Source of the DNA: Bradyrhizobium sp. KBS0727
GTDB lineage: Bacteria; Pseudomonadota; Alphaproteobacteria; Rhizobiales; Xanthobacteraceae
Direction of reading: 5' to 3'
Assembly: GCF_005937885.2 (NCBI RefSeq)
Contig: NZ_CP042176.1
Location: 4,521,501 to 4,585,500 of the forward strand
DNA: 64,000 nt
In this document: positions 16,846 through 24,262 of the stretch, one piece after another
Layout: each line of letters opens with the position of its first letter
Position numbering within the stretch: the first letter of the stretch is position 1
Program-made: the position numbers and the translations under genes
The notes under the pieces: generated by a model
Told to the model about the DNA's origin: nothing
Databases searched by the model: none
Seen by the model: the letters and a program-made list of their open reading frames with translations, nothing else

Positions 16846-17291
16846 GAGTTTGTCTCCCTGTTCTTATTGTTGGGCCGCTTCTTGTTGTTATGCCGCTTGT
16901 CGACGCCGCCTCATCTTCTCACCAGTTTCGACCGCGGCACAATGGCCGATCTCAATTTCAGCGCCTCAACGCAAGTTGCGCAGCGCGTTGCGCGACAAAT
17001 GGCCCAGCCAGCGCCAATACGCCGCACTGGACGGCTTCGCGCGGTGCGCAGCGCAACCGCCAGTTCCGGCCACGGCACGATGGTCGACTTCACCATCTTC
17101 ATCGCCATCGCGTCCGCAACCGCTCGCCGATGCACCGTCATTGCTGCTGGCTGCTGGTTCAACAGGATTGTGGCGCCGCGACCGCACCTCGCGTGAATGC
17201 CCACCCTTCATGCAACCGCTGATAACTTCTCGTTAACCCTGTCGGCCTTAGGGTCATTTGGACGCCGAAGGACCGGCTGTCGGGTGGCCAG
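16846..17291. other. Intergenic gap without a supported gene
   Basis: This divergent interval between the solute-binding protein and the PilZ gene holds overlapping short frames on both strands, none with a good ribosome binding site or recognisable sequence. Two loosely similar stretches (cggcacaatgg near 16934 and cggcacgatgg near 17074) may be degenerate repeats. It must carry both promoters, but I cannot place them. Confidence 0.35.
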
Positions 17292-17906
17292 ATGTCGTTT
17301 GCGCAAAAGAAATCCACGGTACCGGCCGCCCAGGAGCGACGGCGCTTTCAGCGCGTCAAGGTCCACCTGCTCGGCCGCTACATGCTGCCCGATCGCCGCG
17401 AATTTCCCTGCCAGATCATCAATATGTCGCCGGGGGGCCTCGCTTTGCTGGCGCCCGGCATCGGCAATGTCGGCGATCGCGTGATCGCCTATCTCGACCA
17501 TATCGGTCGGGTCGAGGGCCGCATCACCCGCATCATCGACAACGGTTTTGCGATGACGGTCGGCGCCACCGCCCGCAAGCGCGACAAGCTCGCCGCCCAG
17601 CTTACCTGGCTCGCCAACCGCGATATCCTCAACCTCCCGGAAGACCGCCGTCACGACCGTATCGTGCCGCGCAACCCGATCGCACTGCTCACCCTCGAGG
17701 ACGGCAGCAAGATGACTTGCCGGATCATCGACCTGTCGCTGTCCGGTGCGGCGATCGCCGCCGAAAACCGCCCGCCGCTGAAATCGCTGGTCATGCTCGG
17801 CAGGGTTCAGTCGCGGGTGGTGCGAAACCTGGAAGAAGGTTTCGCGCTCGAGTTCGTCCACGAGCAGAACAGCGACACGCTCGAAGACGGGGTCACTGCA
17901 AGGTAA
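17292..17906 (+). CDS. Tandem PilZ-domain protein
   Basis: A 204-residue protein with two PilZ-like modules. The first has ERRRFQRVKV (15-24) and NMSPGG (44-49), matching the RxxxR and (D/N)xSxxG c-di-GMP-binding motifs. The second has RRHDRIVPR (119-127) and DLSLSG (147-152). Both modules keep the ligand-contacting residues, so the protein probably senses c-di-GMP. The only other c-di-GMP gene in the window is the GGDEF-EAL gene at 1.7-4.2 kb. It has no membrane segment. A modest hairpin terminator follows the stop codon directly. Confidence 0.87.
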   Translation: MSFAQKKSTVPAAQERRRFQRVKVHLLGRYMLPDRREFPCQIINMSPGGLALLAPGIGNVGDRVIAYLDHIGRVEGRITRIIDNGFAMTVGATARKRDKLAAQLTWLANRDILNLPEDRRHDRIVPRNPIALLTLEDGSKMTCRIIDLSLSGAAIAAENRPPLKSLVMLGRVQSRVVRNLEEGFALEFVHEQNSDTLEDGVTAR

Positions 17907-17929
17907 AGCCCGACCGGGTTTCCTTTTAG
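17906..17929 (+). terminator. Short hairpin terminator after PilZ gene
   Basis: AAGCCC (17906-17911) pairs with GGGTTT (17916-17921) with one G-T pair and a 4-base loop, followed by CCTTTTAG. It is modest in strength and sits at the end of the PilZ gene. Confidence 0.5.
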
Positions 17930-17978
17930 ACGCGTTTTCTTCACGCGAACCGGTACCCGCTTCGCCTGAAAACGCTTA
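17930..17978. repeat. Dispersed repeat (gacgcgttttctt type), copy 1
   Basis: gacgcgttttcttcacgcg followed by a cell of accgg...cttcgcctgaaaacgctt recurs with a few changes at 33354-33394. It has inverted halves (AAGCG...CGCTT) and resembles a widespread Bradyrhizobium intergenic repeat. Confidence 0.6.
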
Positions 17979-18596
17979 TTCCCCCTTCCTGGCCGGCTTC
18001 GACAGATAATCCTTTGACTGCGCCTCGCTCTTCAGCGGCGTGACTTTGTCCGGGTCGATCCGCACCATCAGATAATCGATGTGGTCCTCGATCTTCGTGA
18101 ACCAGTGTCCGGTGCCGGCCGGAATTACGACGACGTCGCCGGCCTTGATCTCGTAGGCGATGCCGCCACGAACTTCGGAGCCGTTGTTGCCGGGTCCGTT
18201 GAACTCGACGACGGTCCGCATGGTCGCCGGCCGCCGCTGCCGGTTGACGATATCAGGGCCCAGCACCAGCGTCGCCGACCCCGACAGCACATGATAGACT
18301 TCGCTGATCTGGTCATGTTCGGCGACCGAATCCGGATTGGGCTTGTCGAGCCTGCCGCGATGGACCATCCCGATGCCGATATTGGCTTTGCCGATATCGA
18401 TATCCCGCACCTGCTGGTCGAGCAGCTTTTCGTCGAGCGCCTTTTTCGTATAGGCCTCGAGTTCGCTGACAGGGATGTAGGTGCCCGGGCACATCTGGCA
18501 GGTCGGTTGCGGATCGGTGGGATTGATCTTCCCTTGCGCCTGCGCCCCGACGGTCAGACACAGCCATGCCGGCAAAATCCAGACGGACCGTTTCAT
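17976..18596 (-). CDS. Secreted cupin-domain protein
   Basis: A 206-residue protein with a signal peptide (about 1-20, ending VGAQAQ), then one cupin barrel (about 60-190). The barrel segments are EHDQISEVYHVLSGSATLVLG and IKAGDVVVIPAGTGHWFTKI, which carry the conserved His/Glu-type metal ligands of the two cupin motifs. A CQMCPG motif just after the signal peptide could hold a disulfide or metal. Start 18596 follows GGGAGGCGCAA; the frame extends 29 codons upstream without such a site. It probably acts in the periplasm on an unknown small substrate. Confidence 0.85.
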   Translation of the reverse strand: MKRSVWILPAWLCLTVGAQAQGKINPTDPQPTCQMCPGTYIPVSELEAYTKKALDEKLLDQQVRDIDIGKANIGIGMVHRGRLDKPNPDSVAEHDQISEVYHVLSGSATLVLGPDIVNRQRRPATMRTVVEFNGPGNNGSEVRGGIAYEIKAGDVVVIPAGTGHWFTKIEDHIDYLMVRIDPDKVTPLKSEAQSKDYLSKPARKGE

Positions 18597-18821
18597 TTGC
18601 GCCTCCCTGTTTTTACGCATGGATGCACGGGCACCGCACTTTGCCAAGCACTGAATGGGCCGCCGGCCAGGGGGAGCTCGCACCGCAACGCGAGATATCC
18701 CGTCGGATACCGCGACCGTTCAATTCTTGCGTCGGAATGAACCGGAAAACGCGCTATCGTCACCGCGCCCCGGAACTGCTCAGGACCGGGGCGAAAAAAA
18801 ACAAACCCATGGGAGGATTGA

Positions 18822-19358
18822 ATGCGTCGTCTGATTACGCTGGCAAGCATCGTATGCGTTGCGCTCTTGATGGGCACGGGAGCCTTTGCCCAGGTGCCGC
18901 CCAACCCCGACAATCCCAATGATGCGGTCCCGGACGCGTTGACGCCGCCGCCCTATGGCGAGCCGATCAACCTCGCGACCGCCAAGATGGTGGCCGCCGC
19001 CGCCGTCGCGGAAGCGACCAAGCGAAACTGGAACGCGTTCTGCGTCGCGATCGTGAACCCGAGCGGCGATCTTGTTTACTTCGAAAAGCAGGACAACTGC
19101 CAATACGCGTCCATCGGGGTCTCGCAGCACAAGGCCCGCACGTCGACCCGCTATCGCCGTCCGACACTGGTGTTCGAAACGTTGATCGGCAAGGGACCCT
19201 ACTTCGCCTATTTGACGACCCTCGATGACGTCATCGCGTCGCGCGGCGGAAATCCGCTGATGTCCGGCGGCAAGGTGGTCGGCGCCATCGGCGTCAGCGG
19301 CGGCTCCGGCTCGCAGGACAACGTGGTGTCGCTGGCCGGTCAGGCGGCTCTCAAATAG
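18822..19358 (+). CDS. GlcG/HbpS-family heme-binding-like protein
   Basis: A 178-residue protein with a signal peptide (about 1-24, ending GAFAQ) and a single HbpS/GlcG (DUF336) domain. The domain runs from INLATAKMVAAAAVAEATKRNW through VAIVNPSGDLVYFEKQDNC to GAIGVSGGSGSQDNVVSLAG. Members form oligomers and some bind heme; the function here is not known. GGAGGATTGA precedes the ATG. It is divergent from the secreted cupin gene with a 225-base shared promoter region, and both products carry signal peptides. Confidence 0.88.
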   Translation: MRRLITLASIVCVALLMGTGAFAQVPPNPDNPNDAVPDALTPPPYGEPINLATAKMVAAAAVAEATKRNWNAFCVAIVNPSGDLVYFEKQDNCQYASIGVSQHKARTSTRYRRPTLVFETLIGKGPYFAYLTTLDDVIASRGGNPLMSGGKVVGAIGVSGGSGSQDNVVSLAGQAALK

Positions 19359-19864
19359 AGACGACGGTTCGAACGACGCACCGCCGGGGTTTCGGTCCCG
19401 GCGGCCCTATCCGCCGCCGGTCAGCCGCGACAAGGGCAAGACCGCACGCGCCGGAATCCCAAGCAAGGCCTGGGACAAGCGCGTCCGTGACCCATCCGGC
19501 ACGATGCTCGTAGACGCGGTTACCACGCGGTAAAGCGCCAGACGCCCCAAATCCGCAGTTTTGCACCGTCCGAAGGCCCCCTCCGCCCGGATCGAGGCTG
19601 CTTTTGCGCGGTCCGGTGCCCACAAGACGCGGTTAATGCCGGCAGCTTTTCCGCCGCGATCCGTTACTGCCGCAGCGCCCGGCGCGTTAATGCATAAAAT
19701 TTGAATCAATTGCAGTTGTTTAAAATTTTAATCTAATTCAATTCAAGTATAGATCGAATTTTCGGCGGCTTTTACTTGTATTCGCGTCAAATGTACTTGC
19801 CTGACTTAGGCGCGATGCAAAGCCTCTGTGCGAAACGTGGTCCCAACAAGAAACGGGGGCCACA
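19359..19864. other. Intergenic gap with hairpin and AT-rich promoter region
   Basis: These 506 bases hold no gene I can support. CCGCCGGG (19381-19388) pairs with CCCGGCGG (19397-19404), a plausible end for the GlcG-type gene although no T-tract follows. From about 19690 to 19790 the sequence becomes markedly AT-rich (ttaaaattttaatctaattc), a likely upstream regulatory region for the BTLCP peptidase gene. Confidence 0.5.
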
Positions 19865-20494
19865 ATGTTGTTCAGGGGACAGGGGAAAGGACTGGCGGTC
19901 GTCGCCATCCTGTTGGGAATGAGCGCTTCAATGAGCGTCCCGGCGAAAGCCGCCGACGCACTCTATGCCAGCCTTGGCGACACCACGCGTTCGCCGATCG
20001 GCTGGGTCGAATTCTGCGCCGAGAATCCCGGCGAGTGCCGCGGCGGTGCATCTCAGCCGCGCGACATCGTGATGTCGCAGACGGCATGGCGGGATTTGCT
20101 GCGGGTCAACAAGTGGGTCAACGAAACCATCAAGCCGATCACCGATATGGATCATTGGGGTGTGATCGAAAAGTGGTCGTTGCCGACGGACGGTTACGGT
20201 GACTGCGAGGACTATGTGCTTCTGAAGCGCAAGATGCTGATCGATGCCGGATGGCCGCGCGAAGCGCTGCTGATCACGGTAGTGCGCGACAAGAAGGGTG
20301 AAGGCCACGCGGTGCTGACCGTGAAAACAGACAAGGGCGAGTTCGTTCTCGACAACCAGAACGAAAACGTCGTGGCGTGGACCGAGACCGGCTACCGCTT
20401 CGTCAAGCGTCAATCGCAGAGCGATCCCAATCTGTGGGTCTCGCTCGGTGACAACCGCCCGGCGCTCGCAACCGCCTCTTCGCGCGATCGCTAA
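19865..20494 (+). CDS. Transglutaminase-like cysteine peptidase (BTLCP, C93)
   Basis: A 209-residue secreted protein of the bacterial transglutaminase-like cysteine peptidase family. A signal peptide covers about 1-29 (ending VPAKAAD). The catalytic triad is visible as Cys114 (YGDCEDYVLL), His148 (GEGHAVLTV) and Asp163 (VLDNQ). LapG of Pseudomonas, which releases a surface adhesin when c-di-GMP is low, belongs to this family, but no LapA/LapD partner is in the window, so such a role is only a possibility. A strong terminator and a possible 3'-UTR RNA follow. Confidence 0.9.
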   Translation: MLFRGQGKGLAVVAILLGMSASMSVPAKAADALYASLGDTTRSPIGWVEFCAENPGECRGGASQPRDIVMSQTAWRDLLRVNKWVNETIKPITDMDHWGVIEKWSLPTDGYGDCEDYVLLKRKMLIDAGWPREALLITVVRDKKGEGHAVLTVKTDKGEFVLDNQNENVVAWTETGYRFVKRQSQSDPNLWVSLGDNRPALATASSRDR

Positions 20495-20601
20495 CAAACA
20501 AGGATTTACCAACCCGCGACCCGGTCACATCCCCACCCCTCCCCGTCCCAGACCGGTTCGCGCGCGGCCAGCTTTCCCCCAAAAGCTGGCCGCATCTTTT
20601 T
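20495..20601 (+). ncRNA. Candidate 3'-UTR small RNA with C-rich loop
   Basis: Between the peptidase stop codon and its terminator, CCGGTC (20521-20526) pairs with GACCGG (20551-20556). This presents a loop of about 24 bases containing acatccccacccctccccg. C-rich loops able to pair with Shine-Dalgarno sequences are a hallmark of several alphaproteobacterial sRNAs (for example the CcsR and alpha-r14 types). The unit ends in a perfect intrinsic terminator. No promoter is visible, so processing from the mRNA is assumed; this is inference. Confidence 0.4.
20564..20601 (+). terminator. Perfect intrinsic terminator after BTLCP gene
   Basis: GCGGCCAGCTTT (20564-20575) pairs perfectly with AAAGCTGGCCGC (20582-20593) across a 6-base loop and is followed by ATCTTTTT. 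This is a textbook rho-independent terminator for rightward transcription. Confidence 0.9.
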
Positions 20602-20759
20602 GTGCCGCGGTCATCGCGGGTGTGGAACATCCGCAACGCGCGAGGGTTTTCTCGGCGAAATCCACAAGAGCGCGCCTATGAGCTGGAGACATTCACGTCA
20701 CTCCGCGCCTATGCTGACGACTCTTCCCGGAGCGAAGCTCTGACGGACGGGGGTCCGCG

Positions 20760-21023
20760 ATGCGGCATGCGCTACTTGTCAATCCGTTCAACCTGAACTC
20801 AGGTCCAAGACCCACTACCAGTCCCAATGCCAATCAGCGTGACACACGATTCACGCCGGTGTGTTCGCATTGTCAGTCGGACGATCTCGTCTGTCATGCC
20901 ATCGCGCAGTGGAGCAACAGATCGCAGCAATGGGAACTGGCCAACACCTTCGACCAGCCGGTTCACTGCAATAGCTGTGACAGCGAATGCACCGTGGCAT
21001 GGCAGCCGCTGAACTGGCGCTAG
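20760..21023 (+). CDS. Small zinc-ribbon-like hypothetical protein
   Basis: An 87-residue protein with two cysteine knuckles, VCSHCQSDD (about 35) and VHCNSCDSECTV (about 69-80), spaced as in a zinc ribbon. Between them is CHAIAQWSNRSQQWELAN. The N-terminal 30 residues look disordered. The metal-binding layout supports a real gene, although the ribosome binding site is weak and a start a few codons later is possible. Function unknown. Confidence 0.6.
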   Translation: MRHALLVNPFNLNSGPRPTTSPNANQRDTRFTPVCSHCQSDDLVCHAIAQWSNRSQQWELANTFDQPVHCNSCDSECTVAWQPLNWR

Positions 21024-21241
21024 CGATCCGTCCCGCACCCTGATCTATCCCGCACCCTGATGTCGTTTGACGGCGGCGGTTACCGCCAGTTGGGTTGCGC
21101 GCGCCAGCCTGCCCCGGAAAAGCCTGATTCTACGGGGTTTTTACCCGGAATCCCGCACGAGACCGGCAAATCCCAGGTTTTAGCGCCCCCGTGCCTGTGG
21201 TAATTGAGGGCATTGCAAATCACGTCCGGCTTTGGAGTCTC

Positions 21242-21754
21242 ATGCACGAACTCGCCTCCCGGAATGCCAGCCCCTTCACACGCATCGGCGGACAGCCGAT
21301 CGCGATCGGCGCTGTGGCCCTCGCCATCGTCCTGTTGGGAATAGGCTCCATCACGCTCTGGCGCGCCTATAGCGGCACCGCGCCCGAAACCGATCGCGTT
21401 GTCGCGACCCGACAATTGCAGGCGCGCACCGCGCAGGTATCCGAGCAACTGGTCGAGAAGACCAAGGGCCTGGAAGCGACCCAGCAGGAATCGATCGACC
21501 AGCTCCAGGTGGTTCAGGACCAGTTGCTGACCGTGCGCCGGCTGCTTGCCGCACAGCAGGCCGACACGCGAAAACTCTCCGAACAGGTCGGAACGCTGAC
21601 GGAAGCGATCGACGGGCTGCGACAGTCCTTTGCCAGCGCGCAGGCCAGCGAGCCGGCCACCGCGACCCGCAAGCGGTCGGCCGGCGGATCGGCCAAGGCC
21701 AGGCCTCACGCGACTAGGAGCGCGAACCGCAAGCGCGGCAAGACGCAAGGCTGA
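21242..21754 (+). CDS. Membrane-anchored coiled-coil protein
   Basis: A 170-residue protein with one membrane segment (about 20-40, IAIGAVALAIVLLGIGSITLW). A long helical, Gln-rich coiled coil follows (about 55-130: TAQVSEQLVEKTKGLEATQQ ... RKLSEQVGTLTEAIDGLRQS), and the tail is very basic (about 140-170, rich in Lys, Arg and Ser). I place the start at the ATG at 21242 behind TGGAG, 17 codons inside the longest frame. The basic tail could touch nucleic acid or the membrane. No family recognised. Confidence 0.75.
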   Translation: MHELASRNASPFTRIGGQPIAIGAVALAIVLLGIGSITLWRAYSGTAPETDRVVATRQLQARTAQVSEQLVEKTKGLEATQQESIDQLQVVQDQLLTVRRLLAAQQADTRKLSEQVGTLTEAIDGLRQSFASAQASEPATATRKRSAGGSAKARPHATRSANRKRGKTQG

Positions 21755-21813
21755 CGGAGGGCATCAAGGCTGACGGCATAACGCCCCGGACGCGATCCGG
21801 GGCCCCCAGCGCG

Positions 21814-22203
21814 CTACCAGAAAAACCCCGCACGTTCGGATGGCCGATATTCCCGCACGGTCTCCACGCCCTTTGGGTTGATGGCCTTGACGCGCCTGAG
21901 CCGGCCGTTCGGACAGTAATCGTAGACGTGCTCGAAGAAGACCTCGCCCCGGAGCATCTTGACGTTGCGGACCAACCTGTTGTCGCCGTCGAAATAGCCG
22001 ATCAGGTAGGCATTGCCCCGGGCGGCGATGGCATCCGCCTCGTCCTTCGAAATCCGGCCGGTCAGGCGGATCGGAAGTCCGTATCCATCCCACCCGCTGA
22101 AATACTCGACCGGATCGTGCTTGTGCTGCCGGCGGCGCCGCCAGATGACCCATCCGGCAAACCCGGCACCCAGCATGGCCACCAGCAAAATCAGCGTCTT
22201 CAT
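21814..22203 (-). CDS. Conserved small membrane protein (DUF6156-like)
   Basis: A 129-residue protein with an N-terminal membrane segment (about 3-20) followed by a basic patch (WRRRRQHKH). The globular part reads VEYFSGWDGYGLPIRLTG, then ARGNAYLIGYFDGDNRLVRNVKMLRGEVFFEHVYDY. The pattern recalls what I remember of DUF6156 (SGVxLPLxL ... NRNTYFRAxYDxxGRL ... GEVxxxHxYxY), here with an added membrane anchor. Function unknown. It is convergent with the coiled-coil gene. Confidence 0.7.
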   Translation of the reverse strand: MKTLILLVAMLGAGFAGWVIWRRRRQHKHDPVEYFSGWDGYGLPIRLTGRISKDEADAIAARGNAYLIGYFDGDNRLVRNVKMLRGEVFFEHVYDYCPNGRLRRVKAINPKGVETVREYRPSERAGFFW

Positions 22204-22589
22204 GGCTGCGACGGCGGCTCCCGGGCGAGGATATCCATCAGTCGCCCGCCCAAAGCCGCACGTTCATGGCCCGGTCAACCCCGACGGTGGAATTTCCGGC
22301 CCATCCCGGGCAACGCGGGCTTTCGGAACTTTTCTATGCCGAGTGTGAACTGGTTCACATTCGGCCATAAGAATCCGAGTCATCCTGCAATTCACCGGAT
22401 GGCGTGAGCCGATTTCAATGTCCGGGGCTGGCAAGGTCGTTGACGGTATACTGCGTCGACGGCCTTGTTTTTTGTGCCCTGCAATCGTCCTTTCCGGGCA
22501 TGCCCTTCGCCTGCAGCCGGCCAAATCCTCGCAAGCGGACAGCCGAACGGGCGCACAGCCAAGGCTGCGCGCTGGCTGTTTGATACGGC
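22204..22589. other. Gap with a long palindrome but no supported gene
   Basis: These 386 bases contain competing antisense frames without ribosome binding sites. The one clear structure is the palindrome at 22338-22365, listed separately. Confidence 0.4.
22338..22365. promoter_or_regulatory. 28-bp near-perfect palindrome, possible operator
   Basis: GCCGAGTGTGAAC (22338-22350) and GTTCACATTCGGC (22353-22365) are inverted with one mismatch around a 2-base centre; the core is TGTGAAC-TG-GTTCACA. It is too compact for an RNA hairpin with a normal loop and looks like a dimeric regulator site (GntR- or CRP-like spacing). No promoter beside it can be identified. Confidence 0.45.
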
Positions 22590-22736
22590 CTATCTCACGC
22601 GATCGCGGGGACGATGCGCTTTCGACAGGCCATGCCTCGACGTTTGTTCGAACTCCCAGAGCACCCACACGAACGCAGTGCCCAAACCGACAACGATGCC
22701 CAGGAAGACAAACGTCAAAGCCGGGGTCGTGAGCAT
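22590..22736 (-). CDS. Possible 48-residue single-membrane-segment protein
   Basis: A short frame whose product begins MLTTPALTFVFLGIVVGLG and continues AFVWVLWEFEQTSRHG, with a basic tail (KAHRPRDRVR). One strong membrane helix (about 5-26) with a positive C-terminal side is visible. AGGGG lies nine bases before this ATG; an alternative ATG three codons upstream is too close to it. Small single-pass proteins are often real but poorly conserved, so confidence is moderate. Confidence 0.4.
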   Translation of the reverse strand: MLTTPALTFVFLGIVVGLGTAFVWVLWEFEQTSRHGLSKAHRPRDRVR

Positions 22737-22840
22737 GTTCAACATCCCCTGATGCGATGCAAACGGCGTACCAGCTACGCAACAGACAACGGCCTCGGTG
22801 TTGAAAACACCGGGGCCGCAGATTTCATCCCGTTCGTCTC

Positions 22841-22891
22841 CAAGGCTTCCGCTGATCCAAGACTTCCGCTGACCCAAGGCTTCCGCCGAGA
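22841..22891. repeat. Three 17-bp tandem repeats
   Basis: caaggcttccgctgatc (22841-22857), caagacttccgctgacc (22858-22874) and caaggcttccgccgaga (22875-22891) are head-to-tail copies with a few substitutions. They lie just beyond the 3' end of the glycine-rich protein gene. Confidence 0.7.
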
Positions 22892-22927
22892 ACTCAATTC
22901 GGCGAAACCCGTTGGAAAGCAGAGACT

Positions 22928-23467
22928 TCAATTACATACCTGCACCGGACGGATGCGCCAGCCATAGGGTGTCATCACGCGCTGCCGAACGACATAGCAG
23001 CCGCCATCGTCACCGTAATAATACGAGTCGTCGTAGGCGGCTGGGTAAGCGCCGTAGTAGCCGTAATCATAGTCGTTGTAACCGTAGCCGTAATCGTAGA
23101 GGCCGTAGCCGAGACCGGCCCCAACCGCGGCGGCGACGAACGGAAATCCGCGATGCCGAAATCCACCGTGCCAACCGCCGCCGTTCCAACCGCCACCGCG
23201 CCATCCGCCACCACCAATCGCGGCTGAACGGAATCCGCCACCGCCAATGGCCGCGGCGCGGAAGCCGCCACCACCCATTGGGACGCCCGCGGCTCGGAAG
23301 CCGCCGCCGCCAAAGCCACCGCCATGGAAGCCACCACCGCCATGGAAGCCACCGCCGCCGCCGTGGAACCCTCCGCCGCCAAATCCGCCGCGAGCTGACG
23401 CCGTTCCTGGCACAAGCACCGCAATTGACGCCATCGCAAATAACGCGATCATCGCTTTACGTAACAT
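22928..23467 (-). CDS. Secreted glycine-rich protein
   Basis: A 179-residue protein with a signal peptide (about 1-26, ending GTASARG). A glycine-rich region follows in which GGGGFHGG and GGGGFRAA(AI) units repeat many times (about 27-105). A hydrophobic Gly/Ala/Val segment (FVAAAVGAGLGYGLY) and a tyrosine-rich block come next, and the end is a short domain with two cysteines (GGCYVVRQRVMTPYGWRIRPVQVC). That last motif is seen in many Rhizobiales secreted glycine-rich proteins. Likely extracytoplasmic; function unknown. GGAGGATGGGAC precedes the ATG; ten extra upstream codons are less likely. Confidence 0.85.
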   Translation of the reverse strand: MLRKAMIALFAMASIAVLVPGTASARGGFGGGGFHGGGGGFHGGGGFHGGGFGGGGFRAAGVPMGGGGFRAAAIGGGGFRSAAIGGGGWRGGGWNGGGWHGGFRHRGFPFVAAAVGAGLGYGLYDYGYGYNDYDYGYYGAYPAAYDDSYYYGDDGGCYVVRQRVMTPYGWRIRPVQVCN

Positions 23468-23608
23468 GTCCCATCCTCCGTGCTCATTCGCGTTCAACCA
23501 ATCGACGCTTTCGGCGTCAGACCCGTACGGATCACGCTATCAATCTATGGCGACTTGCCGCCGATCGCCTGAACAATCTGCTCACTTCTGCGCGACCGCC
23601 CTACGCCG

Positions 23609-23920
23609 CTAGCAGCCGCGGCAGATGCTGTTCAGCTTGCGATCGATCGTCTTGTTTTCCGCGTCGATGGCAGCGTCGGTGCTCGTCTGCGGCGTTGCCG
23701 CCGTCCCCGTTCCGAGCGGTCCTGACGACCCCGTCGTTACCCCCGGCGCCGTGTTCGCTCCGGACGATTGCGCGGTGCCGGCGCCGTTGGTGCCGGGCGC
23801 GGTCGCCACGCCCGACGGGCTTGCAGCGCCACCGCTGCCGGCGCTCTGGGCCAGGGATATGGCAGGGAAAATCAGAATCGCGCTGACCGCCATCGCGACA
23901 ATTGCGGATGTCCGTATCAT
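23609..23920 (-). CDS. Small secreted Gly/Ala/Thr-rich protein
   Basis: A 103-residue protein with a clear signal peptide (about 1-25, ending ISLAQS). A low-complexity Gly/Ala/Ser/Thr stretch follows (about 26-80), and the conserved-looking end is DAAIDAENKTIDRKLNSICRGC. The two terminal cysteines are probably linked or bind a ligand. GGGAGATTTCCG precedes the ATG. It follows the same pattern (signal peptide, low complexity, short Cys-bearing tail) as the adjacent glycine-rich gene, and both are on the minus strand. Confidence 0.75.
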   Translation of the reverse strand: MIRTSAIVAMAVSAILIFPAISLAQSAGSGGAASPSGVATAPGTNGAGTAQSSGANTAPGVTTGSSGPLGTGTAATPQTSTDAAIDAENKTIDRKLNSICRGC

Positions 23921-24028
23921 CGGAAATCTCCCTTTTACGGCTTAACGGCAGCGCGCCCGGCTTGTTCCTGGAACGATCGGCTGCGCCGCGCATAGGTGGT
24001 TCGGCCGGCCCCGCCCCGGAGAGCATAG

Positions 24029-24262
24029 ATGCGGAAACAGATCGCCTTTGACGAAAACACCTTCGCCCGGCTTTCTCGGCCGGGACGCGACCGGATCGCG
24101 ACGATTCAGGAATTGGCCAATGAAGCGTTCGCGGGCGTGCTCAGGAAGCACGGGATCCGATCGATCTCGGGGCCTGCGGTTGGGAGCAGCCCAAGCCCGA
24201 CCACCGCAGCGGCGGTGAAGGGCACATCGAACAGGTCAGGGAAAGCCGCGGGCGCGACCTAG
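24029..24262 (+). CDS. Small hypothetical protein, possible DNA-binding type
   Basis: A 77-residue protein starting MRKQIAFDENTFARLSRPGRDRIATIQELANEAFAGVLRKHG, with a beta strand then two helices. The arrangement recalls ribbon-helix-helix proteins but is not certain. The C-terminal half is a low-complexity Ser/Ala/Thr tail. GGAGAG precedes the ATG. Its TAG stop overlaps by two bases the TAG stop of the convergent carbonic anhydrase gene. Confidence 0.65.
   Translation: MRKQIAFDENTFARLSRPGRDRIATIQELANEAFAGVLRKHGIRSISGPAVGSSPSPTTAAAVKGTSNRSGKAAGAT

Noticed and set aside
16834..17236. Short plus- and minus-strand frames in the gap before the PilZ gene
   Set aside because: None has a good ribosome site, hydrophobic segment or recognisable sequence; they overlap each other on both strands.
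19351..19709. Minus-strand frames between the GlcG-like and BTLCP genes
   Set aside because: Low-complexity translations without ribosome sites, overlapping a hairpin and an AT-rich control region.
22841..22891. A possible CRISPR array
   Set aside because: The three units are contiguous, with no spacers, and no cas gene is present.
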